From: Anaeramoeba flamelloides
Taxonomy: Eukaryota > Metamonada > Anaeramoebidae
DNA: 64,000 nucleotides
NCBI GenBank assembly: GCA_027625915.1
Contig: JANTQA010000023.1
Coordinates: forward strand, 23,560,001-23,624,000
Reading direction: 5' to 3'
In this document: positions 1-10,839 of the stretch, piece after piece
Position numbering within the stretch: the stretch's first letter is position 1
How the letters are laid out: every line of letters begins with the position of its first letter
Position numbers and translations under genes: made by a program
Notes under the pieces: model-generated
The model's input: only the letters and a program-made list of their open reading frames with translations
The model's database searches: none
Told to the model about the DNA's origin: nothing

Positions 1-1306
1 TCATTCACTGCCACTTTCTATTCAAAAAAAGTAATTTAAAATTAAATCTTTAAATAGTCTACTTTTTGATCATTTTTCCGATTAATTTCATTTTATTATT
101 GTCTTTTGAATCAAGAAATGTTTTCTGAAGCGTCCTTGAAATCAATCAATGGGGATTCCTCAAAAATAGACACGAGAGGGTATTTATTATAATCGATCCC
201 TTTCCTTTTTAATACCAAATAAGAAAGATAACCCTTCAAAAAAATTTGTTGAAATCAAAAGAAAAAAAATTGATAAAAGCCTATTTTCGAATATTCGTTT
301 GTTTTATCTTCTTATTTTGTATGAATCCAATCAATTGATAACCTTGGATTCTTTGTACCATTACTATTTATTCTTATTTTACATAACTTTTTTTGCAAAT
401 TTGCTTTCAAAATTCAATTTTCAAATATTATTATCAAACATTACCATAATAAAGAATACTGTTACAAATATTAAGGAAAAAGAGAGAATCATCCAAAATT
501 AAAATGCAACTACAAAAAGTTCAACTCTAAAAAACAGAAAATATAGTTAAAAAATTGAAAAAAAAAATTAAATCAGTTTCTTAATTATTTTTAGTTCTTC
601 AATTTAATGAAAAATAAATAATTATAAAATCAAACTAATTTAGCTAATAAATCTTACTTTTTGCAAATAATTTCACGAATATAATATTTTCTTGAATTAT
701 ATCAAAATTAGATTATTTAAATTAAAATAAGATTTCATTTTGTAATTTCTATTATCCTAAAACATGATAACATCAACAAAATTTTTTTATAAGCATTTTT
801 TTTTTTTTGATAATAATAATTGAAAAAATAGATATGATTGATATCAAAGAAAGACTATTAACAATTTCAATTAAAATGAATAAATATTTTTTTATTATAT
901 TTTTTAAAAATTTTTATAAATACATTATTCAATGACATAATCAACCCTCTTTTTTTTTTTTTTTAAACATAAATTTATTTTTACAATATTATGATTTTTA
1001 TATTTTCATTTCGAATACAACTGGAACTAAAAAGTTGAACAGTGTATTTAAACTCATAATGATATATAAAGATATTTATACTGTATATTGTTTGTGTTAA
1101 AAGTAAATTGATATCTACATAATAATAAGAGAATGGTTCTTATTTTTATTCTTTTAACAAAGACTAAATTTGTACAATAAAAAATTTGTGAAATTGAAAA
1201 AATGTCATTCATACATATTCTTATGAATAAGGTACCCTAACTATTCTAAAATATGGTGTAATTTTAAGTGATTCCCAACAATGATGAAAACACAAAAAAA
1301 TGGAAT
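1..1306. other. A+T-rich stretch without a recognisable gene
   Basis: Low-complexity A/T sequence with many poly-T and poly-A runs. The only open frame (299-502, plus) is a hydrophobic, low-complexity translation with no motif. No tRNA, repeat or exon could be supported. The first 240 bases are slightly less A+T-rich and could be the tail of a gene outside the window, but nothing identifies it. Confidence 0.6.
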
Positions 1307-2488
1307 TTAAAACCCAGAACACAGGACTTCGATATTTTCCGTAAGCTGTCTAATTAGTTCGAGTGCCTTCGAAAGTCTGTGTCTGAACAGTTTAAGATTT
1401 GGTAAAAAGAATCTTGATTCTATTTCATCTGTTACTTCAATTAGTTTGTTATGATAATTTGCTGTTGCGCCGATCATTGAGTTACCAACAGTCTTGTCTT
1501 CAGCAAAGCTCGTGGTCAAAATTTTATAGGAGTGTACACGCACCACGAGGCAGTCATTTTCAATTAAGATGTCGATAACGACGTTTGTGAGGTGCAATTC
1601 TTGGAAACAAATATCAGTGGTTTGGGAATACGGGAAAACATCATAATTATTCAATTCTAAGGCGTTCCTGGCAACATTGAGCCTCCTTAAGATCTTTTTC
1701 ACTGCATTTAAAATTACACCCATTTTCTCATCAGTGCTAATATCCCTTTTTCCTTGTTGAGACAGGGTATTCAAATCAACCAAAGCCAATTTCAAATACT
1801 GCCGTGCGTCTTGGACTTGTCGTATAATGAAAGGGATCTCGCCCATAATTCCTGCCTTGACAATTTTTTTTTTACCTGATTTGTGATCAATTACAGCTAA
1901 TTGCAAATCTGCATGGAGGATCTTATATTCGTTAATTGTCATACAGCCCGTAATGCGACCCTTATTTAAATTGAGCATTACTACATTTTCTTGCATTGAC
2001 TTTAGTATCCTATTCTCAGTTATTTTGGGTTTTTTCTTGAGAACCTGGGTTTGTTTTTGTTTTTGGATTTTTGTGATTATGGTTTTTGTTGTTTTTTGTG
2101 ATTTTTGGTTTGTTTGATTATTTTCCTGATCTTTTTCAATTTCTTTCTCTCTTTCTTTTTCTTTTTTCTTTTCTTTTTCAATTTCTTTATCCTTTTTCCT
2201 TTTCCTTTTTGTTTTCTTTTTCTTTTTCGTTTTCTTTTTCTTTTTCGTTTTATTTTCGTTTTCGTTTTCGTTTTCTTTGTCAGAAGACGATGTGTTAGTT
2301 AATTTTTCATTTTTTGTGTGGTTTTTCTTATTTTCTTTCTCATCAATTTCATCAATTGTTTGATCTTGTGAATCGTCACACGCTTGGTTTAAATAGCCAA
2401 TGCAACCTTCAAGAAGATTTTGTAGCTTTGAAGCAAGAACAGAGACTTTGTTTTTAATATACCATTGTTGTTCTAATTCTTCGGTCAT
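1307..2488 (-). CDS. ROGDI: Rogdi / Rav2-family protein (RAVE complex, V-ATPase assembly)
   Basis: Rogdi in animals and Rav2 in fungi belong to the RAVE/Rabconnectin-3 complex, which promotes reassembly of V1 and Vo V-ATPase sectors at acidic compartments. Seen here: an N-terminal helix 'SVLASKLQNLLEGC' matching the family 'VLKQLQDILKEA' helix, a 'QVQDARQYLKLAL' helix matching 'QIQDARNHVSQAI', then 'ILNAVKKILRRLNVARNAL', a beta-rich segment 'VVIDILIENDCLVVRVHSY', and a C-terminal helix bundle ending 'LIRQLTENIEVLCSGF'. The region from roughly residue 60 to 165 is a K/E-rich low-complexity insertion absent from animal Rogdi (about 287 aa), which brings this protein to 393 aa. The start was chosen at the ATG giving 'MTEELEQQWY', because Rogdi proteins begin just before this helix. 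The frame stays open 38 codons further upstream to another ATG, but that stretch looks non-coding. No intron is needed. Identification rests on pattern memory of the family. Confidence 0.75.
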   Translation of the reverse strand: MTEELEQQWYIKNKVSVLASKLQNLLEGCIGYLNQACDDSQDQTIDEIDEKENKKNHTKNEKLTNTSSSDKENENENENKTKKKKKTKKKKKTKRKRKKDKEIEKEKKKEKEREKEIEKDQENNQTNQKSQKTTKTIITKIQKQKQTQVLKKKPKITENRILKSMQENVVMLNLNKGRITGCMTINEYKILHADLQLAVIDHKSGKKKIVKAGIMGEIPFIIRQVQDARQYLKLALVDLNTLSQQGKRDISTDEKMGVILNAVKKILRRLNVARNALELNNYDVFPYSQTTDICFQELHLTNVVIDILIENDCLVVRVHSYKILTTSFAEDKTVGNSMIGATANYHNKLIEVTDEIESRFFLPNLKLFRHRLSKALELIRQLTENIEVLCSGF

Positions 2489-3647
2489 ATAAGTCCTTCG
2501 AAAATGAACTCTTATATGATTTATTTGTGGGAAAAGTTTTTTAAATTTGTAGTTGAGTGATATATTAAAAGAAATGAAAAATTTTTTTTTCATTAAAACC
2601 AAGAAAACTCTTTAATTATAAACAGTGTTTTAAATTCTTAAAATTTGATCAAAAATATTTAATTATTAAAAGGTATTTTTTATAAATTTCTTTTGAGAAA
2701 CTGCTGAAAATAATTATATAATGGTTTACTAACTATTTTAGGAATTCTTATAAATGTTATGATTATTTTTTGAGAAATTAGGATGTTACTTCTTTAAAAT
2801 AATTCGTTTATTATTAAATCAAAAGAATGGATCATGTGCAATAAATATCAACAAAATTATCAAAAAAGAAGGAAGGAGTGTTTTTAGTATTCAGGAAACA
2901 ATTAGCAAATCAATTATAAGGTAAAATACTTTTAATTGACAAATGGTCGTGAAATTGAAATTTTTTTCGTGCTTTGTTTTAAACACATTTTCCACTGATC
3001 AATAAAGGTATCTGAAACTTAAATTCCACAAACTGGATTAATACTGTTTTTTAAAGCTTGAGGTCAATTTTTATTGAATGGAAAAATCGTATCATCAAAA
3101 ATTCACTTTTTATAAATGTTAACAATTAAATTTCAAAAGTTGAAAACGTTTAAGGTTTACAATCCCTCAAATATGAAAAATAGATTATCTTGTATCGGGT
3201 GTGGTGGCTTTTTAATTTGATTCTTATCTGATTGATCTTTGACTTGGTATTATTTTTAATAGTTAGTTCAAAAAGGTAATTGTTTCAATCGATTTTTTTT
3301 TCTGAAATCCGATAATAAAAGTTTAAGTTGAATGAATTGGAAAGTATATTAAAAAGAAAAATTTAAATTTTTTTTAGTTATCAATTGAAATTTTCCTTTC
3401 CCTTTTACTCTATTAACTAAAAAAAAAAAAAAGAATTTTCTTAAAGCATAAAATAAAACTCAAACCTAATTAAAAATTTCAATTTACAACCCAAAAATCA
3501 CATTTTTTTTTCTTTACTTTCTTAATCTATAATTTTCTTACACTCATAAATCCTGATTTCTGGAAAAAAAGATAATTTTTCAAAAATCCTTCTTCAAGCA
3601 ATATTAAAACTCATACACTGTTGTGGATCGATAAGCTATGAACCAAA
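2489..3647. other. Gene-free spacer
   Basis: A+T-rich sequence between the minus-strand Rogdi gene and the tentative plus-strand gene, so it would hold both 5' regions if the second gene is real. No motif or repeat stood out. Confidence 0.5.
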
Positions 3648-4300
3648 ATGACAAGTACCAACACCAAATACAAGAAATTAATTGTCCAAATTTCAGGGAT
3701 TGTTCAACTTAAAGAGGTAATTCTTATATTAATATATATATATATATATATATAATATAATAGATGCTAAAATATGAAATTAGACTCTATGGGACTTTGA
3801 TCCCTTTATACTTCAATTTTAGAAAATTATCTTATTAAAATGTTATTAATCGAAATTGGTGACAAATTTGAAGGTAATTAATTTCTCTATGGCTTTGTGA
3901 ATTCATAAAATAATTCTTTCTTTTCTTAATTAATATATAAAAAACTCTATCATTTGTAAAAAAATTTCTTGTTTAATTGTTTAAAATGTTTTTTATTTTA
4001 CTTGTTTATAGTAAAAAAACATGATAATTTTTCTTGAAATAACTCAGTTCTTTGAACTAGATATGTTTTTTTAATCAGACATTTTTAAGATTATTTATTA
4101 AAATTGTTTCTTATCATATTGTACCTACGTTGACCAATTAATATTGTTTGTGATCTTTTTTGGAAGTTTTAATTATTATTTGTTATATATGTACAAATAC
4201 AATTTGGGAATTTTTCATTTTGTTTTGTTCAAATTATGATTTTATCCTTAAATCAGATACATATTTGGTATGTCCTATAAAGTTCAGGAAACTTGACTGA
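3648..4300 (+). CDS. Tentative small three-exon gene, OB-fold (eIF1A/EIF1AD-like) protein
   Basis: Three segments look like exons. Exon 1 (3648-3716) reads 'MTSTNTKYKKLIVQISGIVQ' and ends at GAG before GTAATT. Exon 2 (3823-3873) follows ...TTTTAG and reads 'NYLIKMLLIEIGDKFE' before GTAATT. Exon 3 (4257-4300) follows ...AATCAG and reads 'TYLVCPIKFRKLD' then TGA. Exons 2 and 3 join in phase. Exon 1 ends in phase 0 while exon 2 needs phase 1, so the model has a one-base conflict. A different donor, a missed microexon or an indel could explain it. The combination 'yLV-x2-P-x-KFRK' recalls the S1-like OB fold of eIF1A/EIF1AD, where that motif precedes a Trp-containing strand, but here a stop follows. 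Protein-like composition against the A/T background is the main support. Function is not assigned with confidence. Confidence 0.25.
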
Positions 4301-5515
4301 AAATTTGAGCTATAGGAGGGTTCTATTTAATAAGCTATTGTAGATATTTTTATTTGTTTGAATTTTAAAAAAGTATTTTGTAATGTCTCTTGATGTTTCT
4401 ACTTCAAATCACTTTCTATATTTTTTAAATACAATATAAGTTACCAAATAAATAAATTACATGATCCAGTTTCCTGGCTCTTGGGTGCGTAACATAAAAG
4501 TGTAACAGTTAAGGGAAAAACCACAATTTTAATAAAAAAAAAATGAAAAAAATCAGAAATCATTTTTGCGCTTGTATAGTAGAATTTCATTTTTATTATT
4601 ATTACAACTCGATTTATTATTATCAATACTAATTTATATTTATTTATTTATTTTTTACTTTATTTTTATTAAGATTGAAACCCTCTGCAAATATAACATC
4701 AAATGATTGATATTAAGTTGAAAAAAACTGTTAAAATTAAAAACCTTTTTTATTTCAAATGACAAATCAGTTTTCAAACTTTTACATTTTATATTTTCAA
4801 ATAGTTGGTAATTTTTACACAGACTACAGGTACTCTATAAATCAAATTTCAGTCTAGTTTGAATGGCTCTTTTGATTCCTGAAATCCAATAAAAGTTGAA
4901 AATATAGGGAAAAAATTTATTTCTTAATATTTGTAATTGAAGTTATCCAAAATTTAAATATAAAATACTAGTTTTTTTTTTACTTTTTTATTGAAAAAAT
5001 ATCAAGAAATGGAAATTTTGAAGAATTGCAAAAAGAGAATGAAGTGAAATTTTTTTCACTTTTTCATTTGCTAAATTTTAATGAAACAATTAAATTTTGT
5101 TTTAAACAGGTTTTCCAATTGCCAAACGTTTTTTTCAAAATTGGCAAAAACAATAATAAAACGATCCTGTATTTGTATATAAGGGTATTTACTAGATAAA
5201 TAGGAAAACAATTTTTACCTTCTTTTTCTTTTCAAATAAGCAACCCAAATTACAACTTATTTCTTTGTTAAAAAAAAATTAATAATGAAAAGAAATATTT
5301 CCTTTTTGTAATATCCAAAAACTTATTGGAGTAAAAAAAAATAATTTTTTGTAACCCTACAAACGGAAACCTTTTGGAATTTGTTTGGAGTTATTTTATA
5401 AATGAAGTTATTCCTCAAAATAAACTTTACTAAACTAAAAAGATTTTTTCTCAAGTAACCAAAGAATAAAAGGGAAAAAATTTTCAATACCATTTTAGAT
5501 CTTCTTCTTGGACTT
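4301..5515. other. Gene-free spacer
   Basis: A+T-rich sequence. Two minus-strand open frames (4441-4626 and 5323-5562) have no recognisable motif and low-complexity composition, so I treat them as chance. Nothing else was seen. Confidence 0.5.
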
Positions 5516-5790
5516 ATAGCCCTAAATTTCAAAGAAATAGATTGATATTTTGTGTAGATCAAGTTTATTTAATTGTTCTTTTTTTGTTGACTGTATCATG
5601 TTGATGTTATTTTGTGTGAACTAAGAATCCTAAATGAAAGAAATATTGAGGAATCGAAAAAAAAACCAAAGTATTGAAATTATCTCCTTCTAAAATTTGA
5701 AATACTGGTAACCCAAAAGCTTGTTCTCCAAATTCTAAATCGAGTTCAATTTTGAAATCTGGCAAAGCGGTATGTTCAGGTAAAACTACT
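5516..5790 (+). repeat. Dispersed repeat family 'R', copy 1
   Basis: Sequence just upstream of the M20 peptidase gene shares ordered blocks with 30150-30385. The clearest is 'gtgaactaagaatcctaaat' followed by an A/G-rich stretch, then 'aaatttgaaatactggtaa' here against 'atttcaaatactagtaatct' there. The copies are diverged with indels, so this looks like an old dispersed repeat. The class is unknown and no terminal structure was found. Confidence 0.5.
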
Positions 5791-5848
5791 GACAAAAAAT
5801 GAGAAAAGATTGTCTTTTTATTTTTCTTATTTCGTCAAACAAAAGTAG

Positions 5849-7306
5849 ATGCTCAACCAAAAACAACAAGAAGAAATTAGCCGCTTGGTGAACAAAATTT
5901 TTGAAGAAAAGGCAATCGAGTCGATAAAAGAGAACATTCGGATTCCAGTCGTTTCACCAGAGTATGATCCCGATTTTTTAACAAATGGCCTTATTGAAAA
6001 GACCCTAAATGTTGGAAAGCAATGGTTGGAAAGCCTGGGGCTTGAGGGGCTTGAAACCAAAATAGTGAGGTGCCCCAAATCGCAAACGCCATTGCTTTAT
6101 GCAACAATCCGGAGCAATAAAAATCAACTTCAAACCCAAGAAACAAAAGAAAAGCCAAAGAACGTGTTGCTCTATGGCCACGCAGATCGGATGCCCGTAA
6201 ACGAAAAATTGTGGACCGTCACGGGACCACGAGAGCCGATTATTAAGGACAGCAAAATGTATGGGCGAGGCGTGTGTGATGATGTTTATTCGATCTATGC
6301 CAATTCGATTGTGATCTATACGCTTCAGCAGATGGGCCTACCTCACGACAATTTCCATCTCATCCTCGAGTCTGAAGAGGAGTCTGGCTCGAAGCATTTG
6401 TTTTCAATCCTGGAGACTCTTGATTTACCAGAAATTGATTTGGCAGTCATCACTGACGGCGGTGGCCCAAACGAGGACCACTTCTGGGTAACATCAAGCG
6501 TGCGGGGTTTAATAAACGGCAATTTGACTGTTGAAGTCCTCAAATCTGGTGTGCACAGTGGAGACGGCACAGGGATCATCCCGTCCCCGTTTCGGATTTC
6601 AAGGCTCTTGTTACAAAGAATTGAGGACGAACAAACAGGCGAAATGAAACTACCCGAGCTCTTTTGTGAAATCAGCGAAGAAATGGAAACAATTGTCGAG
6701 AACAGTCTGTCTTTCATTAAGTCAATCACAAACTACAATTCTCAATGGATCGACAAAGAACAGCCAATTATGCTGACCAAAGACATACGCGAATTAATCA
6801 CAAACAAGTTCTTCAGGCCCGGGCTGGAAATTACTGGCTGCGAGGGGTTGCCCAAGATCAATAGGGCCAGTAACGTGTGCCGATCGCAATTAAAGCTTAA
6901 GTTGTCCATCCGATTGCCGCCGATCGTTGAACTGCAGCCAGCAATAAATTCGCTCAAGGAGGCCCTGGAAACAAACCCCCCCTATGGGGCCAAGATTACA
7001 TACAACCCATACAACGCAAGCCAAGGATGGTTCTCGAAAAACCTTGATCAAAGGCTTGAATCGTCTGCGAATAGGTCTTCGTTAAAATTCTTTGAGAAAC
7101 CCTTTAAAAAGTATTCCTTGGGCGGGACATTGCCTTTATTGCACGACCTCTCACTGAAATTCCCAAAGGCACAAATACTCGTAACAGGCGCTGGTACAAG
7201 GATCTCTTCAGCTCATGGACCCAACGAACATATCAATTTGATTTTTTTAAAAAAAGTTATTTCTTGTCTGACAGCAATAATTGGTGAATTTGCCGAGTAT
7301 GATTAA
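5849..7306 (+). CDS. M20-family zinc metallopeptidase (CNDP/ArgE-DapE-like dipeptidase)
   Basis: Intronless 485-aa protein of the M20 family: co-catalytic zinc exopeptidases or deacylases that hydrolyse dipeptides or N-acyl amino acids, normally in the cytosol. Metal-binding landmarks are visible in order: 'LLYGHADRMP' (first His and Asp, about residue 111), 'MYGRGVCDDVYS' (bridging Asp), 'ESEEESGSKH' (catalytic Glu pair), 'VITDGGGP' (Asp ligand), and 'SSAHGPNEHINL' near the C-terminus (last His). The 'SGVHSGDGTG' motif marks the start of the inserted lid/dimerisation domain, which runs to about residue 350 and contains 'LKLSIRLPP'. Length fits the CNDP-type branch. Base composition is clearly less A+T-rich than all neighbours, with CGG, CTC and GGC codons common. 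Together with the lack of introns this suggests fairly recent acquisition, possibly bacterial. Substrate cannot be stated. A possible acceptor-like AG sits directly before the ATG, so an upstream exon is not excluded. Confidence 0.88.
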   Translation: MLNQKQQEEISRLVNKIFEEKAIESIKENIRIPVVSPEYDPDFLTNGLIEKTLNVGKQWLESLGLEGLETKIVRCPKSQTPLLYATIRSNKNQLQTQETKEKPKNVLLYGHADRMPVNEKLWTVTGPREPIIKDSKMYGRGVCDDVYSIYANSIVIYTLQQMGLPHDNFHLILESEEESGSKHLFSILETLDLPEIDLAVITDGGGPNEDHFWVTSSVRGLINGNLTVEVLKSGVHSGDGTGIIPSPFRISRLLLQRIEDEQTGEMKLPELFCEISEEMETIVENSLSFIKSITNYNSQWIDKEQPIMLTKDIRELITNKFFRPGLEITGCEGLPKINRASNVCRSQLKLKLSIRLPPIVELQPAINSLKEALETNPPYGAKITYNPYNASQGWFSKNLDQRLESSANRSSLKFFEKPFKKYSLGGTLPLLHDLSLKFPKAQILVTGAGTRISSAHGPNEHINLIFLKKVISCLTAIIGEFAEYD

Positions 7307-8140
7307 TTTTAGGGAATGGAATAATTATAATTTAACTCGATGTTTGTGTGTGTTTTTCAGACACATGGTGTCTGGTATTCATCTTCCAAGATGTATCTGG
7401 TATCCTTATAATTTTGGGATATGTATATTAATACACGTGATACTTTTAATAAGAATTGTTCTCTTGAAATTATAGTCTTGTCAAGAGCTTGGTCTAGGTA
7501 TTATGATTACAATTTTGAGGGGATTATTCTTATCGTCCTTGCACTTGTTAACGCACACTCTAATTAATTAAAAAATGCACAAAGAAAAATTTTAAGACAA
7601 TATTCTTGATTTAAAAGCAACTAATTTTTTTTTATTGATTATTGCTTGAGTTGAGAAAAAAAAAAAAAAGATCGTGCTTTATTTTGGGCAACCCTCTTTT
7701 GTGTATTTTTTTGTTTTTTTTTTGTACCTTATTTTTGATCTAATAGTGTGCGCTAAAAAGCCCTAGGACTGTATTACAAATATCAGATTGTTAAATTGAT
7801 GATTATTTTAATTTGAAAGGATAGCATGAATATAATTGGGGGTATAAAATATCAGATATTCAATTAATTTATCCATAAACTTGAAGAATTTAAACAAATG
7901 AAATAAATATAACAAATATTTTTTTTTTTTTTTAACAAGAAAAAACTTTTTCTAAATTATTCTAAAACTTGTAAATAAATTCTTTTGCAGTCATTGAAGT
8001 CCAATTAAATTGAAGAATTAGAAATCTCATGAGTTTTTCCCTCATTATTCTTCTCAAAATAACTTTTCAATTTTTGGATCAGATCATTTTTTCCAATTTA
8101 GACAAATAATTTTTTTTTTTTGTTTATAACTTTTTGTTTT

Positions 8141-8175
<35 letters not shown>

Positions 8176-9954
8176 ATTTTTTTTTCCAAAAAGTCAATTT
8201 GAAAAAAAAAAAAGTTCGTAAACCCCAAATTAGTATTAAGAAAATTGATTCTTTGCAATGTCTTTTAAAATGAATACATTTACTATTAAAAAAATCACTT
8301 TGCTGAATAATTTAAATTTTCCAAGAACATGAGAAATATTTGCATGTAACATTCAAATACCTGAAGATCTAAATTTCTAAATCTATCAAAAAATCAAACA
8401 TAACTGTTTTTTTTTTCACTATAAGTTGTTTTTTACAAGTTTTAAGATAGTTTTTTGGTGAAATTTTTTTAACTTGATTTACCAAGTTTCCTTTTTTTTA
8501 AGGATTAGTAACTTTAATTAATTTTTTTTTTTCCGAATTTAATAAAGTACATATTTTCACAAGGGTGTAAGTAAACTTGGTAAACAAACTCCTTTATAAA
8601 TTTTAGAGAAATTATTTAATATTTTTAAATCTTTCTTTTTTTTAATTTAATTTTCAATAAACAGATCTGAATCCTTTTTTGTTGGAGTTTTGGATCAGAT
8701 TTGAAAAACAAGAAAAATTTACAAAACTTTTTTATTTTTAGGAAATCCCTTGTTTAATAATTAAGGGTATTTTACATGGGTAAGTAATTTACAAGTTTAT
8801 CTAGTTTTAAAAATCCCAAAATTCAAACTATTTCTCAATTATTTCAAAAAAAAAGGGTTTTTTACTTTGAAATAAGAAAGAAATCAATTATCTGTGAAGG
8901 GTGTGTACAAAAATTCGCTAAATAAAAAAAAACTCAAAATTTTTTAAATAAACCGAGTATAAAAAATAGACTTAATTCTCAAGAAATTACACTAATAATT
9001 TAAAACTTAAAAAAATATGATTTATTTATTCAAAGAACTTTTAAAATTTATTTTTTCTTTTTGTATAGATCAAAAAAATATAAGAAAAAAAAAACAAATC
9101 ATTAAATTAAAAAAATCCCAAAATACAATATTAAAAACTGGAAAATTCAACTGAGAACCAAAAAAATTCTTTTTAATTTGATTATTGATAATCAATAATT
9201 AAAAACCCTATCTTAATTATTTAAAAGAGCTAATAATAGTGAAGAAATTAAATGTATAAATAGGTTTATTCATATTTTTCACATTTTTTGAAAAATAAAT
9301 TAGTTTAAAATAATAATTTTAATAAAAAAAAAAAAATAGATATTATCAAATAACCTGATTTTAATACATTCAGTTCATTGCTTATACTCTTGATATTTGA
9401 AAGGGTATATTAACTAGTCTTTTAAATTTCAAGAAATTTAATAAATATTTGTGAATAATATAAATGGTCTATTTTATCTAATCTTCAAGGATTCAATTTT
9501 AAAATTATTTTTATATTATTTTCGAAATTAGAATAAAGGTTCAATGTTATTTGTTCATAAAAAAAAACAAAATATTACTCAAAGTGAGATTTCCTAAAAA
9601 TAAAAATATTTTTCTTTTTGTTTTTTTAATTTGATCCAAAAATACAACAAAAAAGGATCCAGATCTTTTTCTTGAAAATCTAATTAAAAAAAAGAACAAT
9701 TTAAAAATGATAATTCATTTCTCTAAAAGTTGATAAAGTGTTATGAGTTTGCTAATACCTTTGTATAAATATAAGTACTCTATTGCCTTTGAGGAAATAA
9801 TTAATAAGAAATACTCTTTATTTAGTTAAATTCCTACTTTCAATTTTGGAAAAATTAAAAGCTTTTCAAGTTTCGGATTCCAAAAACCCTTGGAAAATGC
9901 CAGAAGTTAAACAGTTTTCATTTTTGAAAGATGAAACTCATGAATAATAATCAT
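7307..9954. other. Long A+T-rich spacer without recognised genes
   Basis: Dominated by poly-T and poly-A runs, including a very long T tract near 8142-8176. A frame at 7281-7475 starts inside the 3' end of the peptidase gene and has no motif. I see no gene, tRNA or terminal repeats here. Confidence 0.6.
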
Positions 9955-10700
9955 GTTTAAGGGATTGTCATCTACCAAGGAGAAGCCTAGGAACAAAGTG
10001 TCTTGTTAATTGATCTAACTACATGAGTGCTGACATGGTTCGAATGTCTCTAAAAAATCTCAAAGTCATGTCTTAATATTTGTTCATCTCATCAATTAAA
10101 AATGATTCTTGTATTAGTAAAAAACCCCAGCAAATTCAGAAAAAAATCTGCCTTTCTCAACAAATTTAAAGGTTGAATTATCAATATTCAGACTCCAAAG
10201 TTGCAAAATATATTTCTTAAATTTAGGGTAAAATGTAGATTATTAGCTGAAAAAATTCGTTTTTTTAATTAAAAATAAAATAATTAACGAATAGATTTTT
10301 TTGACAAATTATTTCTGAAATATTGGAAATACATTGATTTTACAATTAGATTTATCAAAAGGAAATCAAACCTATCTGTCTTTGGGGTTTTAGGTTAACA
10401 ATTATGGGCAAATCTTTGAAATTAAAAAATAGTTACTTTTGTAAGTTTTAAATCTGAATTATTAAATACCAGAATACTGTTATTGGGTTTCTATTTTGGG
10501 ATTTGGTAAAGGAATCAAAAAAAAATTCCAAAATTGAAATTTTTTAATATTTGAGATCCTTGGTAAAAAATCAGTAATTTATTGTGAAATAAGATTTATA
10601 ATAGATTTTTAAGAGCTATTTGAGCACTGTCGCACTAATATCAGTTATATCCAATTACAACATACTTTGATTATAGTGAAATCTATGGTGGGGCTAATCC
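9955..10700. repeat. Foldback-type element 'F', copy I (long imperfect inverted repeats)
   Basis: The left part (about 9957-10075) contains 'ttaagggattgtcatctacc' and ends near 'tctctaaaaaatctcaaag'. The right part (about 10590-10698), read on the minus strand, contains 'gggattagccccaccataga' and 'taatcaaagtatgttgtaat' and ends 'aaaaatctattataaat'. The same two arms, more complete, bound 28475-29510. No coding capacity was seen between the arms. It ends about 140 bp upstream of the porin start codon. Confidence 0.5.
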
Positions 10701-10839
10701 CTTCAGAAAAGCAAAAAAAATCAAGTGATAATTTTACTCTTTGAGATATAAAAGTTCCTTCTTGCACCTTTAAGTAAAAAAAAAAAGTCACAAAAACACT
10801 AACTCAATAATACCACTTCTCGAAATCCAATTCTTTTGA

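Noticed and set aside
2086-2302. Plus-strand F/L-rich frames opposite the Rogdi gene
   Set aside because: They are antisense translations of the K/E-rich insertion.
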